Assembly (NCBI RefSeq): GCF_003111645.1
Contig: NZ_CP022187.1
Coordinates: 1,240,001 to 1,304,000 of the forward strand
Length of the DNA stretch: 64,000 nucleotides
From: Parazoarcus communis
Lineage (GTDB): Bacteria; Pseudomonadota; Gammaproteobacteria; Burkholderiales; Rhodocyclaceae
Direction: 5' to 3'
The notes beneath the pieces are model-generated. The model saw only the letters and a list, made by a program, of their open reading frames with translations, did not search any database and had not been told where the DNA came from. This document shows positions 18,376-27,749 of this stretch, one piece after another. Position 1 is the stretch's first letter, and the number at the start of each line of letters is the position of its first letter. The position numbers and the translations under genes are program-made.

Positions 18376-20400
18376 TCAAAACGCCCTTGCGGGCGCCGCG
18401 TTCGAACTCGAACCCGCGCGCAGGGTCAGGAAGCCGCTTTCGAACTCGGCGGCCGGCAAGGGGCGGCTGAAAAAGTAGCCCTGACAGAGCTCGCACCCGG
18501 TCGCCTTCAGCCAGTTGAACTGTTCCACGGTCTCGACCCCCTCGGCCACGACCTCGTACCCCAGGCGCCGTCCCAGTACGATCATCGCGCTGACAATGGC
18601 CGTGCTGCCGCGCGCGCCGTGCGAACCTGCCGGCCCGGCCAGGTTGGCGACGAAGGACTTGTCGATCTTGAGACAGTCGAGGTCGAGCGACTGGAGGTAG
18701 GACAGCGAAGAATAGCCGGTGCCGAAATCATCGAGGGCCACCCGGCAGCCCGCCTCGCGCAGGTTGTTGAGCATCCGCAGCGCGGCCCCCTCAGGGTTGA
18801 ACAGCACCGACTCGGTGACCTCGAGTTCGACCCTCGATGCCAGCACACCGTGCCGGGCGATCGCGGCGAGCACGTCCATCTCGACCGAATGGCGCAGGAA
18901 TTGGCGAGGCGACAGATTGATCGACACGCGAAGCGTATCGACGCAACTCGATTGCCACCGGGCCAATTGCTCGACCGCACTGTCGATGACCCATCGACCG
19001 AGCGGCACGATCAGACCGGTCTCCTCGGCCAGACCGATGAACTGGTCGGGCCGGATCATGTGCGCACCATCCTGCCAGCGCACCAGGGCCTCGGCGCCAA
19101 CCAGCTTGCCGTCTGCAAAGCGGCACTGCGGCTGATAGTGCAGCACGAGGTCGCCATTCTCGATCGCGATCCGCAGCCGGCTCTCCATGCTGGCCCGCGC
19201 ACTGACGCGCGCCTGCATCTCTCCTTCGAAGAACCGCACTTCATTGCCGCCGCTGGCCTTGGCCGCATACATGGCCATATCGGCGCAACGCAGCAGCGCA
19301 TCGGCATCCTCGCCGTCGGCGGGGAACATCGCTACCCCGATGCTGCCGGTGATGCGGATGTCGGAATCATCGATGACCACAGGATCCGCCACCAGCTCGA
19401 GCAGACGTTCGGCAACCAGTGCAGCCTCGGCCGGACTGCCCAGGCTGGTCAGCACCACTACCAGCTCGTCTCCGCCCTGTCGCATCAGCAGGTCGTATGC
19501 GCGCAATGCACCGGGCAGCCGCCGCGTGATCGCCACCAGCAGCGCGTCGCCGAACAGGTGACCGCGTGCATCGTTGACGTTCTTGAAGCGGTCGAGGTCA
19601 ATGAACAGTACGGCGAGCTGGGTGCCGCACCGTCTTGCCGTCTCGATGGCCGTCGGCAACCGCTCCATCAGGCTGCGCCGATTGGGCAGTCCTGTCAGCT
19701 GATCATTGAGCGCGAGGTCACGGATCTGCTGTTCGCGCTCGATCCGCTCGGTGATGTCGGTCACCGAGCCGGCCATCTGCGAAGCCTTGCCCTGCCGGTT
19801 GCGCAAGGCGATGCCCCGCGCCGCCAGCCAGCGATACTCGCCGTTGTGGGCCCTGACCCTGTACTCGCAGTAGAAATGGTCCGTCAGCCCCTTCAGATGC
19901 GCGGCCACCGTCCGGTTGTAGCGCTCACGATCGTCGGGATGGACGATCTTCAGCCAGGCATGCGTATCCTGCAGAAAGTTGTCCGCGTAGCCGAGTATGG
20001 CAAGCAGGCGCAAGCCGACCTTCAGCTCCTTGGTCAGCGGGTTCCATTCGAAAATGCCGTCGTGAGCGCCGGCCATCAGCAGCGCCTGTGCGCTGAGGGA
20101 TCGGCGCATGGCCAGCAGCGCCACCAGCGCAATGCCCAGCGCAATGGTCATCGCGCCGATGGCCAGCGCCATCGAGGCATTCGTCACCCCTTGCCTGAGC
20201 GCAATGCTGACGATGACCGCCGCCAGTACGCCGACCAGGACAGCGCTGGCGACCACGCAACGTGTCGGTGCATTCGCGACCGCCAGCCGCCACCGCCCCG
20301 AAGTCTTGTCGATACGCCTGATCAAATCCAAATACTCCACTATCCACGCCGCAGCGCACCCGGGAAAATCGGCGCGGAAATATAACTTTTGGCGTACCAA
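18376..20400 (-). CDS. PAS-GGDEF-EAL c-di-GMP signalling protein
   Basis: The 674-residue protein has two N-terminal membrane helices (about 48-67 and 76-98), then a PAS domain (about 105-220, ending GSVTDITERIE). A GGDEF domain (about 230-390) follows, with an EAL domain (about 400-655). The cyclase motif is RQGGDEL, one residue off canonical GGDEF. The phosphodiesterase motifs are all present: GAEALVRW, INLSPRQF, EVTES, DDFGTGYSSL, LKIDKSF, AEGVET and CQGYFFSRP. It most likely degrades c-di-GMP in response to a PAS-sensed signal; cyclase activity is uncertain. A GTG at 20340 is an alternative start. Confidence 0.9.
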   Translation of the reverse strand: MVRQKLYFRADFPGCAAAWIVEYLDLIRRIDKTSGRWRLAVANAPTRCVVASAVLVGVLAAVIVSIALRQGVTNASMALAIGAMTIALGIALVALLAMRRSLSAQALLMAGAHDGIFEWNPLTKELKVGLRLLAILGYADNFLQDTHAWLKIVHPDDRERYNRTVAAHLKGLTDHFYCEYRVRAHNGEYRWLAARGIALRNRQGKASQMAGSVTDITERIEREQQIRDLALNDQLTGLPNRRSLMERLPTAIETARRCGTQLAVLFIDLDRFKNVNDARGHLFGDALLVAITRRLPGALRAYDLLMRQGGDELVVVLTSLGSPAEAALVAERLLELVADPVVIDDSDIRITGSIGVAMFPADGEDADALLRCADMAMYAAKASGGNEVRFFEGEMQARVSARASMESRLRIAIENGDLVLHYQPQCRFADGKLVGAEALVRWQDGAHMIRPDQFIGLAEETGLIVPLGRWVIDSAVEQLARWQSSCVDTLRVSINLSPRQFLRHSVEMDVLAAIARHGVLASRVELEVTESVLFNPEGAALRMLNNLREAGCRVALDDFGTGYSSLSYLQSLDLDCLKIDKSFVANLAGPAGSHGARGSTAIVSAMIVLGRRLGYEVVAEGVETVEQFNWLKATGCELCQGYFFSRPLPAAEFESGFLTLRAGSSSNAAPARAF

Positions 20401-20562
20401 CGAACATCGTCGGCCAGCACGCGTTCAGTATTCCATAAGAACGAGTCAGGATCAAAGCTGGCGCCTCGCGCCCGGCTTTGACGGGTCTGTCGGCCCCCAA
20501 AAGGATAAGATTGCGGGCGGGTCGCTTCGCCCCCCATTTTCAAGACTCAGCACAAGCACGCC

Positions 20563-22503
20563 ATGCCAATCCAGCCCGCCACCTACACGCTTGCCGACGA
20601 CGGCACGCCCTACTCCGACACCTTCGATGACGTCTATCACTCCGCAGCAGGTGCGATCGGACAGGCCGAGCACGTGTTTCTCGGTGGCAACGGGCTTCCG
20701 GGGCGCTGGCGCGGGCGCGACCGCTTCGTCATTGTCGAGACTGGCTTCGGGCTCGGGCTGAATTTTCTCGCGACCTGGGCAGCATGGCGCGCCGACCCCG
20801 AGCGCGCTGCAACCCTGCATTTCGTCTCCTGCGAGCTGCACCCGTTCGCGGTCGAAGACCTCGCCGCGCTGCATGCGCGCTGGCCCGAGTTTGCACCGCT
20901 CGCGGCAGAACTCCAGGCGGCCTGGCCCAGCCTGACACCGGGTGTGCACCGACTGCATCTGGACAAGGACCAGGTGTTTCTCACCCTGTATTTCGGCGAT
21001 GCGCGGGACGGACTGGCGCAGCTCGACGCCCGTGCAGATGCATTCCTGCTCGACGGTTTCTCACCTGCGCGCAATCCGGACCTGTGGTCGCAGAAGGTCT
21101 TTCACCTGCTGGGCCGGATGGCGGCCCCGGGCGCAACGCTGGCGACCTGGTCGGTTGCCGGCGAAGTGCGCGAAGGCCTGCGGCGCGCCGGCTTCGAAGT
21201 GGAAAAGGCGCCCGGCTTTGCCGGCAAGCGTCAGATGCTGCGCGGCCGTCACCTCGGACCCCGCGGCGGGCAGGTGGAAGAGAAGCCCCTGCTTCGTGAA
21301 TCGGATGCACCGCAAGCCGCGCGCCGCGCCATCGTGATCGGCGCCGGCGTTGCCGGCAGTTCGGCGGCGGAGCGGCTTGCCGCACGAGGCTGGTCAGTGG
21401 AGGTCATTGATGTGGCCGACCGCCCCGGTCATGGCGCCTCGGGCAACCACGCCGGCGTGCTGCGGCCGCTTCCCAGCCTTGACGACAACCGGATGAGCAG
21501 GCTGACGCGCGCCGGTACCCTCTACGGCTGGCGCCACATCCGCCGCCTGCGGGCACGCGGCATCAACGTCCGGGCCGAGGACTGCGGCGTGCTGCACCTG
21601 GCACGCGACGCTGCGCAGCAGGACAAGATGCGGGCGGTGGTCGAGCGCCTCGCCCTGCCCCCGTCAGTGCTGCGTTTCGTCGATGCGGACGAAGCTGAAC
21701 GCATCGGGGGCTGGCCCGTACCGCTGGGTGGCTGGTGGTTCTCCGATAGCGGCTGGGTGCAGCCCCCGACCCTGTGCGCAGCCAATCTGGCCGCACACCC
21801 CAGCCGGATCCGCACCCACTTCGCTTGCCCGGTCGCCCAGATCGAACGTGTTGCGGACGAATGGCGGGCACTCGATGCAGCCGGACAGGTCATTGCGGCA
21901 GCGCCTGTCCTGATCATGGCCGCAGGAACGGGACTGCGCGATTTTCCGCTGGCCGGGACGCTGCCAATGGTCAGCGCCCGCGGTCAGGTGAGCCTGCTCG
22001 ACGCCGCTGCCGGCAGCGCCCCCCGGGTCGTGATGTGCCGCATGGGCTATGTCAGCCCCGAAGTGGACGGCCTGCGCTGCGCCGGTGCGACCTTCGACGT
22101 CGGGGACGACGACCCGGACCTGCGCGAACGCGATCACCACGAGAACATCGCGAAGCTCGAGGCCATGCTCCCCGGCTACACCACCCGGCTCGGCCCGACC
22201 GCACTGCGCGGGCGCGTGGGATTTCGCCCGGCATCGCCCGACCGCCTGCCCATGGTCGGCGCGATCCCGTCCGTCAGCAGCATCGCACCGCGTACCCCAC
22301 TCCCGGAAATACCACGCCACCCCGGGCTGTACGCGCTTTCCGGCTTCGGCGCCCGCGGCCTTGTGTGGGCGGCGCTGGCGGGGGAGTTGATGGCTTCCCT
22401 TATTTGCGGAGAGCCCGCACCGGTGGAGAATGACCTTATCGCGGCGGTGGATCCCGCACGTTTTATACTGCGTCCTGTGCGCCAATCAGCCACCGACGAC
22501 TGA
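20563..22503 (+). CDS. mnmC: Bifunctional tRNA 5-methylaminomethyl-2-thiouridine biosynthesis protein MnmC
   Basis: MnmC completes the mnm5s2U34 modification of tRNAs for Lys, Glu and Gln. The C-terminal FAD domain removes the carboxymethyl group and the N-terminal methyltransferase then methylates the amine. The 646-residue protein shows the SAM site ETGFGLGLNFLATW (about 59-72) and DAFLLDGFSPARNPDLW in the MnmD half. The FAD site IVIGAGVAGSSAAERLA begins near residue 257. Length is normal (about 640-670). The sbtA gene starts 27 bases after the stop, in the same direction. Confidence 0.93.
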   Translation: MPIQPATYTLADDGTPYSDTFDDVYHSAAGAIGQAEHVFLGGNGLPGRWRGRDRFVIVETGFGLGLNFLATWAAWRADPERAATLHFVSCELHPFAVEDLAALHARWPEFAPLAAELQAAWPSLTPGVHRLHLDKDQVFLTLYFGDARDGLAQLDARADAFLLDGFSPARNPDLWSQKVFHLLGRMAAPGATLATWSVAGEVREGLRRAGFEVEKAPGFAGKRQMLRGRHLGPRGGQVEEKPLLRESDAPQAARRAIVIGAGVAGSSAAERLAARGWSVEVIDVADRPGHGASGNHAGVLRPLPSLDDNRMSRLTRAGTLYGWRHIRRLRARGINVRAEDCGVLHLARDAAQQDKMRAVVERLALPPSVLRFVDADEAERIGGWPVPLGGWWFSDSGWVQPPTLCAANLAAHPSRIRTHFACPVAQIERVADEWRALDAAGQVIAAAPVLIMAAGTGLRDFPLAGTLPMVSARGQVSLLDAAAGSAPRVVMCRMGYVSPEVDGLRCAGATFDVGDDDPDLRERDHHENIAKLEAMLPGYTTRLGPTALRGRVGFRPASPDRLPMVGAIPSVSSIAPRTPLPEIPRHPGLYALSGFGARGLVWAALAGELMASLICGEPAPVENDLIAAVDPARFILRPVRQSATDD

Positions 22504-22530
22504 AATCCAATCCACTGGAACCGCCCTATC

Positions 22531-23469
22531 ATGGACGCCATCGCACTTTTCTTCGTACTGGGTTTCGCTGCGCGCCTCGCGCGTTCCGACCTGAAGCTAC
22601 CCGCCCAGCTCTATGAAGCACTCTCCATCTATCTGCTGCTCGCCATCGGCCTCAAGGGTGGCATGGAGCTGGCCAAGCAGTCACCGATGGACGTCCTTCC
22701 CCAAGCGGTGGCTGTCATCGCGCTGGGCATCGTCATCCCGCTGGTCGCCTTTCCCATCCTGCACAAGCTCGGTCGTCTCGACCGCTTCAATGCCGCATCC
22801 ATCGCCGGCCACTACGGCTCGGTGAGCGTGGTCACCTTTGCCGTGGGCATCGACTACCTGAGCGCGCGCCAGCTGGCCTACGAGCCCTACCTGCCGCTGT
22901 TCCTGGTCTTGCTCGAAATGCCCGGCATCGCGGTCGGCGTGCTGCTGGCGCGACTTGGTGGCAATACCGGCTCGGTACGCTGGGGGCCCTTGCTGCATGA
23001 GATCTTCCTCGGCAAGAGCATGGTGCTGCTCGCCGGCGGCCTGCTCATTGGCTGGGCGGCTGGACCAAAGGGGCTCGCGCCTCTGGAACCCTTCTTCTTC
23101 GGCCTGTTCAAGGGCGCGCTATGCCTCTTCCTGCTCGAGATGGGCCTGGTGGCTGCAGCCCAGGCGGGTGCGCTGCGCACCAGCGGGGCTTTTCTCGCCG
23201 GCTTCGCCATCGTGATGCCGATCCTCTCTGCGGTGTTCGGCACCGTCGTCGGAACTGCAATCGGGCTCTCTGCGGGCGGCACCCTGCTCCTGGCCACGCT
23301 GGCTGCGAGCGCATCCTACATCGCCGCTCCGGCAGCAATGCGAATCGCGGTACCGGAAGCCAATCCTGGGCTGTCGATTACCGCTGCCCTCGTCATCACC
23401 TTCCCCTTCAACATTCTTGTGGGCATCCCCCTCTACCACTACATCGTCGGTCTGATCCACGGGAGCTGA
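22531..23469 (+). CDS. sbtA: Sodium-dependent bicarbonate transporter SbtA
   Basis: This 312-residue inner-membrane protein matches the SbtA family (formerly DUF897), which imports HCO3- with Na+. It has about ten helices in two inverted halves. Diagnostic segments are KLPAQLYEALSIYLLLAIGLKGG, ASIAGHYGSVSVVTFAVG and ASASYIAAPAAMRIAVPEAN. The gene for the PII-like regulator SbtB follows after four bases, the usual sbtAB pairing. In an apparently heterotrophic or facultatively autotrophic host it could feed carboxylases rather than carboxysomes; that is inference. Confidence 0.9.
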   Translation: MDAIALFFVLGFAARLARSDLKLPAQLYEALSIYLLLAIGLKGGMELAKQSPMDVLPQAVAVIALGIVIPLVAFPILHKLGRLDRFNAASIAGHYGSVSVVTFAVGIDYLSARQLAYEPYLPLFLVLLEMPGIAVGVLLARLGGNTGSVRWGPLLHEIFLGKSMVLLAGGLLIGWAAGPKGLAPLEPFFFGLFKGALCLFLLEMGLVAAAQAGALRTSGAFLAGFAIVMPILSAVFGTVVGTAIGLSAGGTLLLATLAASASYIAAPAAMRIAVPEANPGLSITAALVITFPFNILVGIPLYHYIVGLIHGS

Positions 23470-23473
23470 AACC

Positions 23474-23785
23474 ATGCCAAATACCCATCCCTGCAAGCTC
23501 GTCGTCCTGATCACCGAAAAAGCGCTCGAAGAGAAACTGGCAGACGACGTCATGCACCTCGGCGCGCACGGCTACACCGTGGCCGACGTGCGCGGCCGCG
23601 GCAGCCACGGCAACCGCGCAGGCACCTGGGATGCCGACCGCTCCATCCGCATGGAAGTGCTGTGCGACGCCAATACGGCCGTCACCATCACCACGCACGT
23701 CGAAGCACGCTACTTCCGGCACTACGCGATGGTGGCCTTCGTCGCCGACGTGGGCGTGTTGCGGCCGGAGAAATTCGCCGGCTGA
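23474..23785 (+). CDS. sbtB: PII-like regulator of bicarbonate transport, SbtB-type
   Basis: The 103-residue protein has the ferredoxin-like PII fold: CKLVVLITEKALEEKLADDV, then GAHGYTVADVRGRGSHGNRAG, the T-loop region, and IRMEVLCDANTAVTIT. SbtB trimers bind adenyl nucleotides and block SbtA. The cyanobacterial C-terminal CGPxGC redox loop is missing; this protein ends RPEKFAG. The four-base gap to sbtA implies one transcript and translational coupling. Confidence 0.88.
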   Translation: MPNTHPCKLVVLITEKALEEKLADDVMHLGAHGYTVADVRGRGSHGNRAGTWDADRSIRMEVLCDANTAVTITTHVEARYFRHYAMVAFVADVGVLRPEKFAG

Positions 23786-23843
23786 ACCCGCACCCGGTGG
23801 ACGACCGTTTGCGCGAATGATTGACGTTCGTCACGAATGACGC

Positions 23844-25958
23844 GTGCCGACCGGGCTAGACTTCTGTCGACTCACGTCCGGTTGCAATGTCGTGCAATAC
23901 AAGCTTGTCGTCCTGATTGCCAGCACCGCACTTGCCGCGCTTTTCGCGGGTGGCGCGATGCTGTCGCTGCAGCAACATGACGATCGACTGAAGCTTCAGC
24001 TCGAGACACAGGCGGCACGGATGCAGAGCATCTACGAAGTATCCATGGACGAGCTTGAGCATGAAGCACGAGCGCTCGCTTACAACATGGCGGCCGATCC
24101 CGAGATCGCGCGCATCCTCGGGGACGCCAACCACCTGCTCCGCGCAGGCGGTGAAAGCAATGAGGCGCGCGCTGTCGAATTGCGTGCCGCGCTCACCGCC
24201 AAGCTTGATCTGCAGTGGCAGGACATGCATCGCATGTTCGACCTGCGCCAGCTTCAGTTTCTGCTCACGCCCGACCTGCGCTCTTTCCTCCGCCTGCATG
24301 CACCGGAACGCTACGGTGACAGCCTGATGGAACTCAGGCCGATGATGCGCAGCATTCAGAACGACCGTATTCCGCGCAGCGGCTTCGAGATCGGTCGTGC
24401 ATTTGCCGGCATACGTGGCGGCGCCCCCGTCATCCGGCCCTATGCGCACCGACACGAGGCACTTGCCGATGCGCCGCAAGCCGGCCAAACGGGCGAGCAT
24501 GTCGGCACACTTGAGGTCGGCATCGGCCTTGATGGCCTGCACAAGCGACTGAGCGAAAAGCTCGGCATCGGCGTCGCAGTGCTCCTGAATCCGGAACGTG
24601 TCACACAGGCGATGTGGTCGCACTATCAGCCTGCGACCCGCGCGCCCGAGCGCAGCAACTGCTGCTTTCTGCTGTCGGCATCCCGCCCCGAGGCCGAGGC
24701 CTGGCTTGCCGCAGGCCTGATCGAGCGTGGCAAGACCGAGGCGGAGTCGAGGCTCCAGACCTGGGACCGGAAGCAGTACCAGGTCATCCGCTTTCCGCTG
24801 TTCGATTTCGTGGGCAAGCAGAATCCGGCAAGACCTCCGGCCGGCAGCATCCTGATCTGGCGCAACGCAGAGACCGAGCTCGCCGCGCACACGAAAGCCC
24901 GAAGCATCACCCTCAGAAATGCGTTTGCCGGCTATGCACTGGTGCAGTTGATCGTGCTGCTGCTGCTGAACCTGTCGCGCCGGGAATGGAAGCGCCAACT
25001 CGATCTGCAGACCGCCGCAATCAGCCGCTTGTCACAGCAGAATGCCCTGCTGCTGAACACGGCCGGCGAAGGCATCTACGGTGTGGATCCGAATGGCGTG
25101 ACGAGCTTCATCAACCCTGCCGCGCTCACGATGCTTGGCTACACCGCGGCACAGGTCATCGGCGAAAATCAGCACCGGCTGTTTCACCACCATTATGCGG
25201 ACGGCTCACCCTATCCGGACGAAGCCTGCCCGGTATTCCAGACCCTGCTCGATGGCAAGCGCCGAAGCTGCGAGGACTGGTTCATCCGCGCGGACGGCAC
25301 CGCATTTCCGGTGGCCGTGACCGTCGCACCGATCGACGACGGCAACCAGCGCGACGGCGCTGTCGTGGTGTTTCGCGACATTTCCGAGCTGAAGGAACAA
25401 CGGGAAGCACTCGAGCAACTTGCCACGACCGACCCGCTGACCGGCGCATCAAACCGGCGCCAGTTCCTGGAGCGGCTGGATAACGAACTCTCCCGCCTTA
25501 AACGCAAGGGCGGCACGGCCTCGATCCTGATGGCCGACCTCGACCACTTCAAGAACGTCAACGACACTCACGGCCACGCGGCGGGGGATGCGGTGTTGAA
25601 GCATTTCGTCGACATCGTGCGGCAGACCTTGCGCAAGACCGATGTGATCGGACGCCTGGGCGGCGAAGAGTTTGCGATCCTGCTGCCGGGCGATGGCATC
25701 GAGGGCGCACGCGAGCTCGCCGAACGGCTGTGCGAAGCCGTCAAGAACTCACCGTCACGCTTCGAGCGCACACTGATACCGATCAGCGTGAGCATCGGGG
25801 TGGCAAGCCTGAACACGCGCGATGGCTCGGCAGAGGCCTCGCTGCAGCGCGCAGACAAGGCGCTCTACGACGCCAAGCATGCCGGGCGCGATCAGGTCAG
25901 GATTCACACCCCCGGGCAGGCAGGCGCAGGCCTGACCGCCCCTGAGGGAGCTCCCTGA
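23844..25958 (+). CDS. Membrane diguanylate cyclase with periplasmic sensor, PAS and GGDEF domains
   Basis: The 704-residue protein has an N-terminal helix (about 18-40), a roughly 310-residue periplasmic sensor of the double-Cache kind, and a second helix (about 352-372). A PAS domain (about 392-515, with GIYGVDPNGVTSFINPAALTM) and a C-terminal GGDEF domain follow. The cyclase signature is intact (RLGGEEFAILLPGDG, about residue 606), with a normal metal-binding block MADLDHFKNVNDTHGHAAGD. It should make c-di-GMP on an external cue. The GTG at 23844 is the earliest plausible start; a GTG at 23892 is an alternative. Confidence 0.88.
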   Translation: MPTGLDFCRLTSGCNVVQYKLVVLIASTALAALFAGGAMLSLQQHDDRLKLQLETQAARMQSIYEVSMDELEHEARALAYNMAADPEIARILGDANHLLRAGGESNEARAVELRAALTAKLDLQWQDMHRMFDLRQLQFLLTPDLRSFLRLHAPERYGDSLMELRPMMRSIQNDRIPRSGFEIGRAFAGIRGGAPVIRPYAHRHEALADAPQAGQTGEHVGTLEVGIGLDGLHKRLSEKLGIGVAVLLNPERVTQAMWSHYQPATRAPERSNCCFLLSASRPEAEAWLAAGLIERGKTEAESRLQTWDRKQYQVIRFPLFDFVGKQNPARPPAGSILIWRNAETELAAHTKARSITLRNAFAGYALVQLIVLLLLNLSRREWKRQLDLQTAAISRLSQQNALLLNTAGEGIYGVDPNGVTSFINPAALTMLGYTAAQVIGENQHRLFHHHYADGSPYPDEACPVFQTLLDGKRRSCEDWFIRADGTAFPVAVTVAPIDDGNQRDGAVVVFRDISELKEQREALEQLATTDPLTGASNRRQFLERLDNELSRLKRKGGTASILMADLDHFKNVNDTHGHAAGDAVLKHFVDIVRQTLRKTDVIGRLGGEEFAILLPGDGIEGARELAERLCEAVKNSPSRFERTLIPISVSIGVASLNTRDGSAEASLQRADKALYDAKHAGRDQVRIHTPGQAGAGLTAPEGAP

Positions 25959-25967
25959 CACAAGGCC

Positions 25968-27365
25968 TCAGCCATAACGCGCCAGGCGCGACAGCACGCG
26001 CTCGCGGCCCAGCACCTCGAGCACCGCGTCAATCGACGGCGTCTGCGGGACGCCGAGAACGGCCACCCGCAGCGGAATCGCGACCTGCGGCATCTTCAGT
26101 CCATGCTCGGCCATGGTGTCCTTGATCGCCTGGCTCAGCACGGCCTTTTCCCATGCAGCCGACTCGAAACGTGCGCGCAGGCTCGCCAGCGCGGCGCGCG
26201 CGGTCTCGGTGAGATGCTGACCGACCACTTCGGGCGCCGGGTGTACATCGGCACAGAAGAGTTCGGCGGAATCCGTCAGTTCATTGAGGGTAGCTGCGCG
26301 ATCCTTGTACAGCGCCACAACGGCATCCAGCGCCGGGCCGGCTTCCGGGTCTACCCCACGACGGGCAAGCCGGTTCGCCACTTCCCCAGCCAGACGGCTG
26401 TTGTCCGCCTGCTTGATGTAGTGGGCGTTGAGCCAGTTGAGTTTCTCGGTGTTGAACTGGGCAGCCGAGGGCGTGATGTGGTCGAGATCGAACCACTCGA
26501 CGAACTGCTCGCGGGTGAAGACCTCGTTATCGCCGTGGCTCCAGCCCAGGCGCGCAAGATAATTGATGACCGCTTCGGGCAGGTAGCCTTCATCGTCGTA
26601 CTGCATCACGCTCACTGCGCCATGGCGCTTCGAGAGCTTGGTACCGTCGTCGCCGAGAATCATCGACAGGTGGGCGTACTGCGGCACCTGCGCACCGAGC
26701 GCCTTCAGAATGTTGATCTGGCGCGGCGTGTTGTTCACATGATCGTCACCGCGAATCACCTGGGTGATGCCCATGTCCCAGTCGTCCACAACCACGCAGA
26801 AGTTGTAGGTCGGCGTGCCATCGGGGCGGGCGATGATGAGGTCGTCCATTTCCGCATTGGCAATCTCGATGCGGCCCTTGACGAGGTCGTCCCATGCCAC
26901 CACACCGTCGACCGGGTTGCAGAAGCGCACAACCGGCTTCACACCTTCCGGCACCGGCGGCAGCACCTTGCCCGGCGCGGGACGCCAGCGGCCGTCATAG
27001 CGCGGCTTTTCGCCACGTGCGCGCTGAGCCTCACGCAGCCGGTCGAGCTCCTCAGGGCTGGTATAGCAGTGATAGGCCGTGCCGGCAGCAAGCATCTGGC
27101 CGACTACTTCCTTGTATCGGTCCATGCGCTGCATCTGGTAGAACGGACCTTCATCCGCGTCGAGCCCCAGCCACTTCATGCCGTCGAGGATGGCCTGCAC
27201 CGCCTCGGGCGTGGAGCGGGCGACATCGGTGTCCTCGATGCGCAGCACGAAATCACCCTTGTGGTGACGGGCATAGGCCCACGAGAACAGGGCGGTGCGG
27301 GCGCCGCCGATATGCAGATAACCCGTGGGGCTTGGCGCGAAGCGGGTGCGAACGTGAGCAGTCAT
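25968..27365 (-). CDS. gltX: Glutamyl-tRNA synthetase
   Basis: GltX attaches glutamate to tRNA-Glu. The 465-residue class I enzyme begins [21 protein letters not shown], so the HIGH-type motif is HIGG (residues 18-21). It has the KMSKS-type motif KLSKRHG near 245 and the anticodon-binding alpha-helical cage at the C-terminus. Length is standard (about 465-470). Ten upstream in-frame codons were excluded because the family starts at this Met. It lies downstream of two tRNA-Val genes on the same strand, but an intrinsic terminator separates them, so it probably has its own promoter in the 60 bp before it. Confidence 0.96.
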   Translation of the reverse strand: MTAHVRTRFAPSPTGYLHIGGARTALFSWAYARHHKGDFVLRIEDTDVARSTPEAVQAILDGMKWLGLDADEGPFYQMQRMDRYKEVVGQMLAAGTAYHCYTSPEELDRLREAQRARGEKPRYDGRWRPAPGKVLPPVPEGVKPVVRFCNPVDGVVAWDDLVKGRIEIANAEMDDLIIARPDGTPTYNFCVVVDDWDMGITQVIRGDDHVNNTPRQINILKALGAQVPQYAHLSMILGDDGTKLSKRHGAVSVMQYDDEGYLPEAVINYLARLGWSHGDNEVFTREQFVEWFDLDHITPSAAQFNTEKLNWLNAHYIKQADNSRLAGEVANRLARRGVDPEAGPALDAVVALYKDRAATLNELTDSAELFCADVHPAPEVVGQHLTETARAALASLRARFESAAWEKAVLSQAIKDTMAEHGLKMPQVAIPLRVAVLGVPQTPSIDAVLEVLGRERVLSRLARYG

Positions 27366-27429
27366 CGAATATCCCTTGGCATTGGGCGCGGACAAGCTCG
27401 GTGCAAGGACGTCGCCACAGTCTGAAAAT

Positions 27430-27462
27430 AAAAAACCCCGCCGTCGAGACGACGTCGGGGTT
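27430..27462 (-). terminator. Intrinsic terminator after the tRNA-Val pair
   Basis: On the minus strand a stem of CCCCG/CGGGG and CGTCG/CGACG, with one internal mismatch and a 3-base loop, is followed by TTTTTT and further T-rich sequence. This is a textbook rho-independent terminator. It sits directly after the tRNA-Val gene at 27469-27543 and before gltX. Confidence 0.9.
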
Positions 27463-27468
27463 GGTATC

Positions 27469-27543
27469 TGGTGGGCGGTACTGGGATCGAACCAGTGACC
27501 CCTGCCGTGTGAAGGCAGTGCTCTACCGCTGAGCTAACCGCCC
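27469..27543 (-). tRNA. tRNA-Val (anticodon CAC), copy 1
   Basis: Read on the minus strand, the 75-nt gene folds as a tRNA. The acceptor is GGGCGGT/ACCGCCC, the D-arm is GCTCAGCGGTAGAGC, and the anticodon stem CTGCC/GGCAG bears loop TTCACAC (anticodon CAC). The T-arm has GGTTCGATCC, and the 3' CCA is encoded. It reads GUG valine codons. It is identical to the second copy 51 nt away. Confidence 0.96.
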
Positions 27544-27594
27544 GGTCAGCGGGGATCAATCCCTCTGCCGGCTTTCGCTACGAGTTCCCACCGT

Positions 27595-27669
27595 TGGTGG
27601 GCGGTACTGGGATCGAACCAGTGACCCCTGCCGTGTGAAGGCAGTGCTCTACCGCTGAGCTAACCGCCC
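27595..27669 (-). tRNA. tRNA-Val (anticodon CAC), copy 2
   Basis: This is a second, sequence-identical 75-nt tRNA-Val(CAC) gene with encoded CCA, lying upstream of the first on the same strand. The 51-nt spacer contains no terminator, so both are probably cut from one precursor. A conserved link between valine tRNA genes and gltX is also known in E. coli, where they are divergent. Confidence 0.96.
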
Positions 27670-27749
27670 TTCGCGAAAGAGGCCGGATTGTAGAAGCAGC
27701 ACCGGATAACGTCAATAGCCACGCACAGTGTTCGCGACCACCCGCATCG

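Noticed and set aside
18307-20385. 692-residue frame antisense to the GGDEF-EAL gene
   Set aside because: It mirrors conserved catalytic motifs on the other strand and matches no family; composition is typical of antisense high-GC frames.
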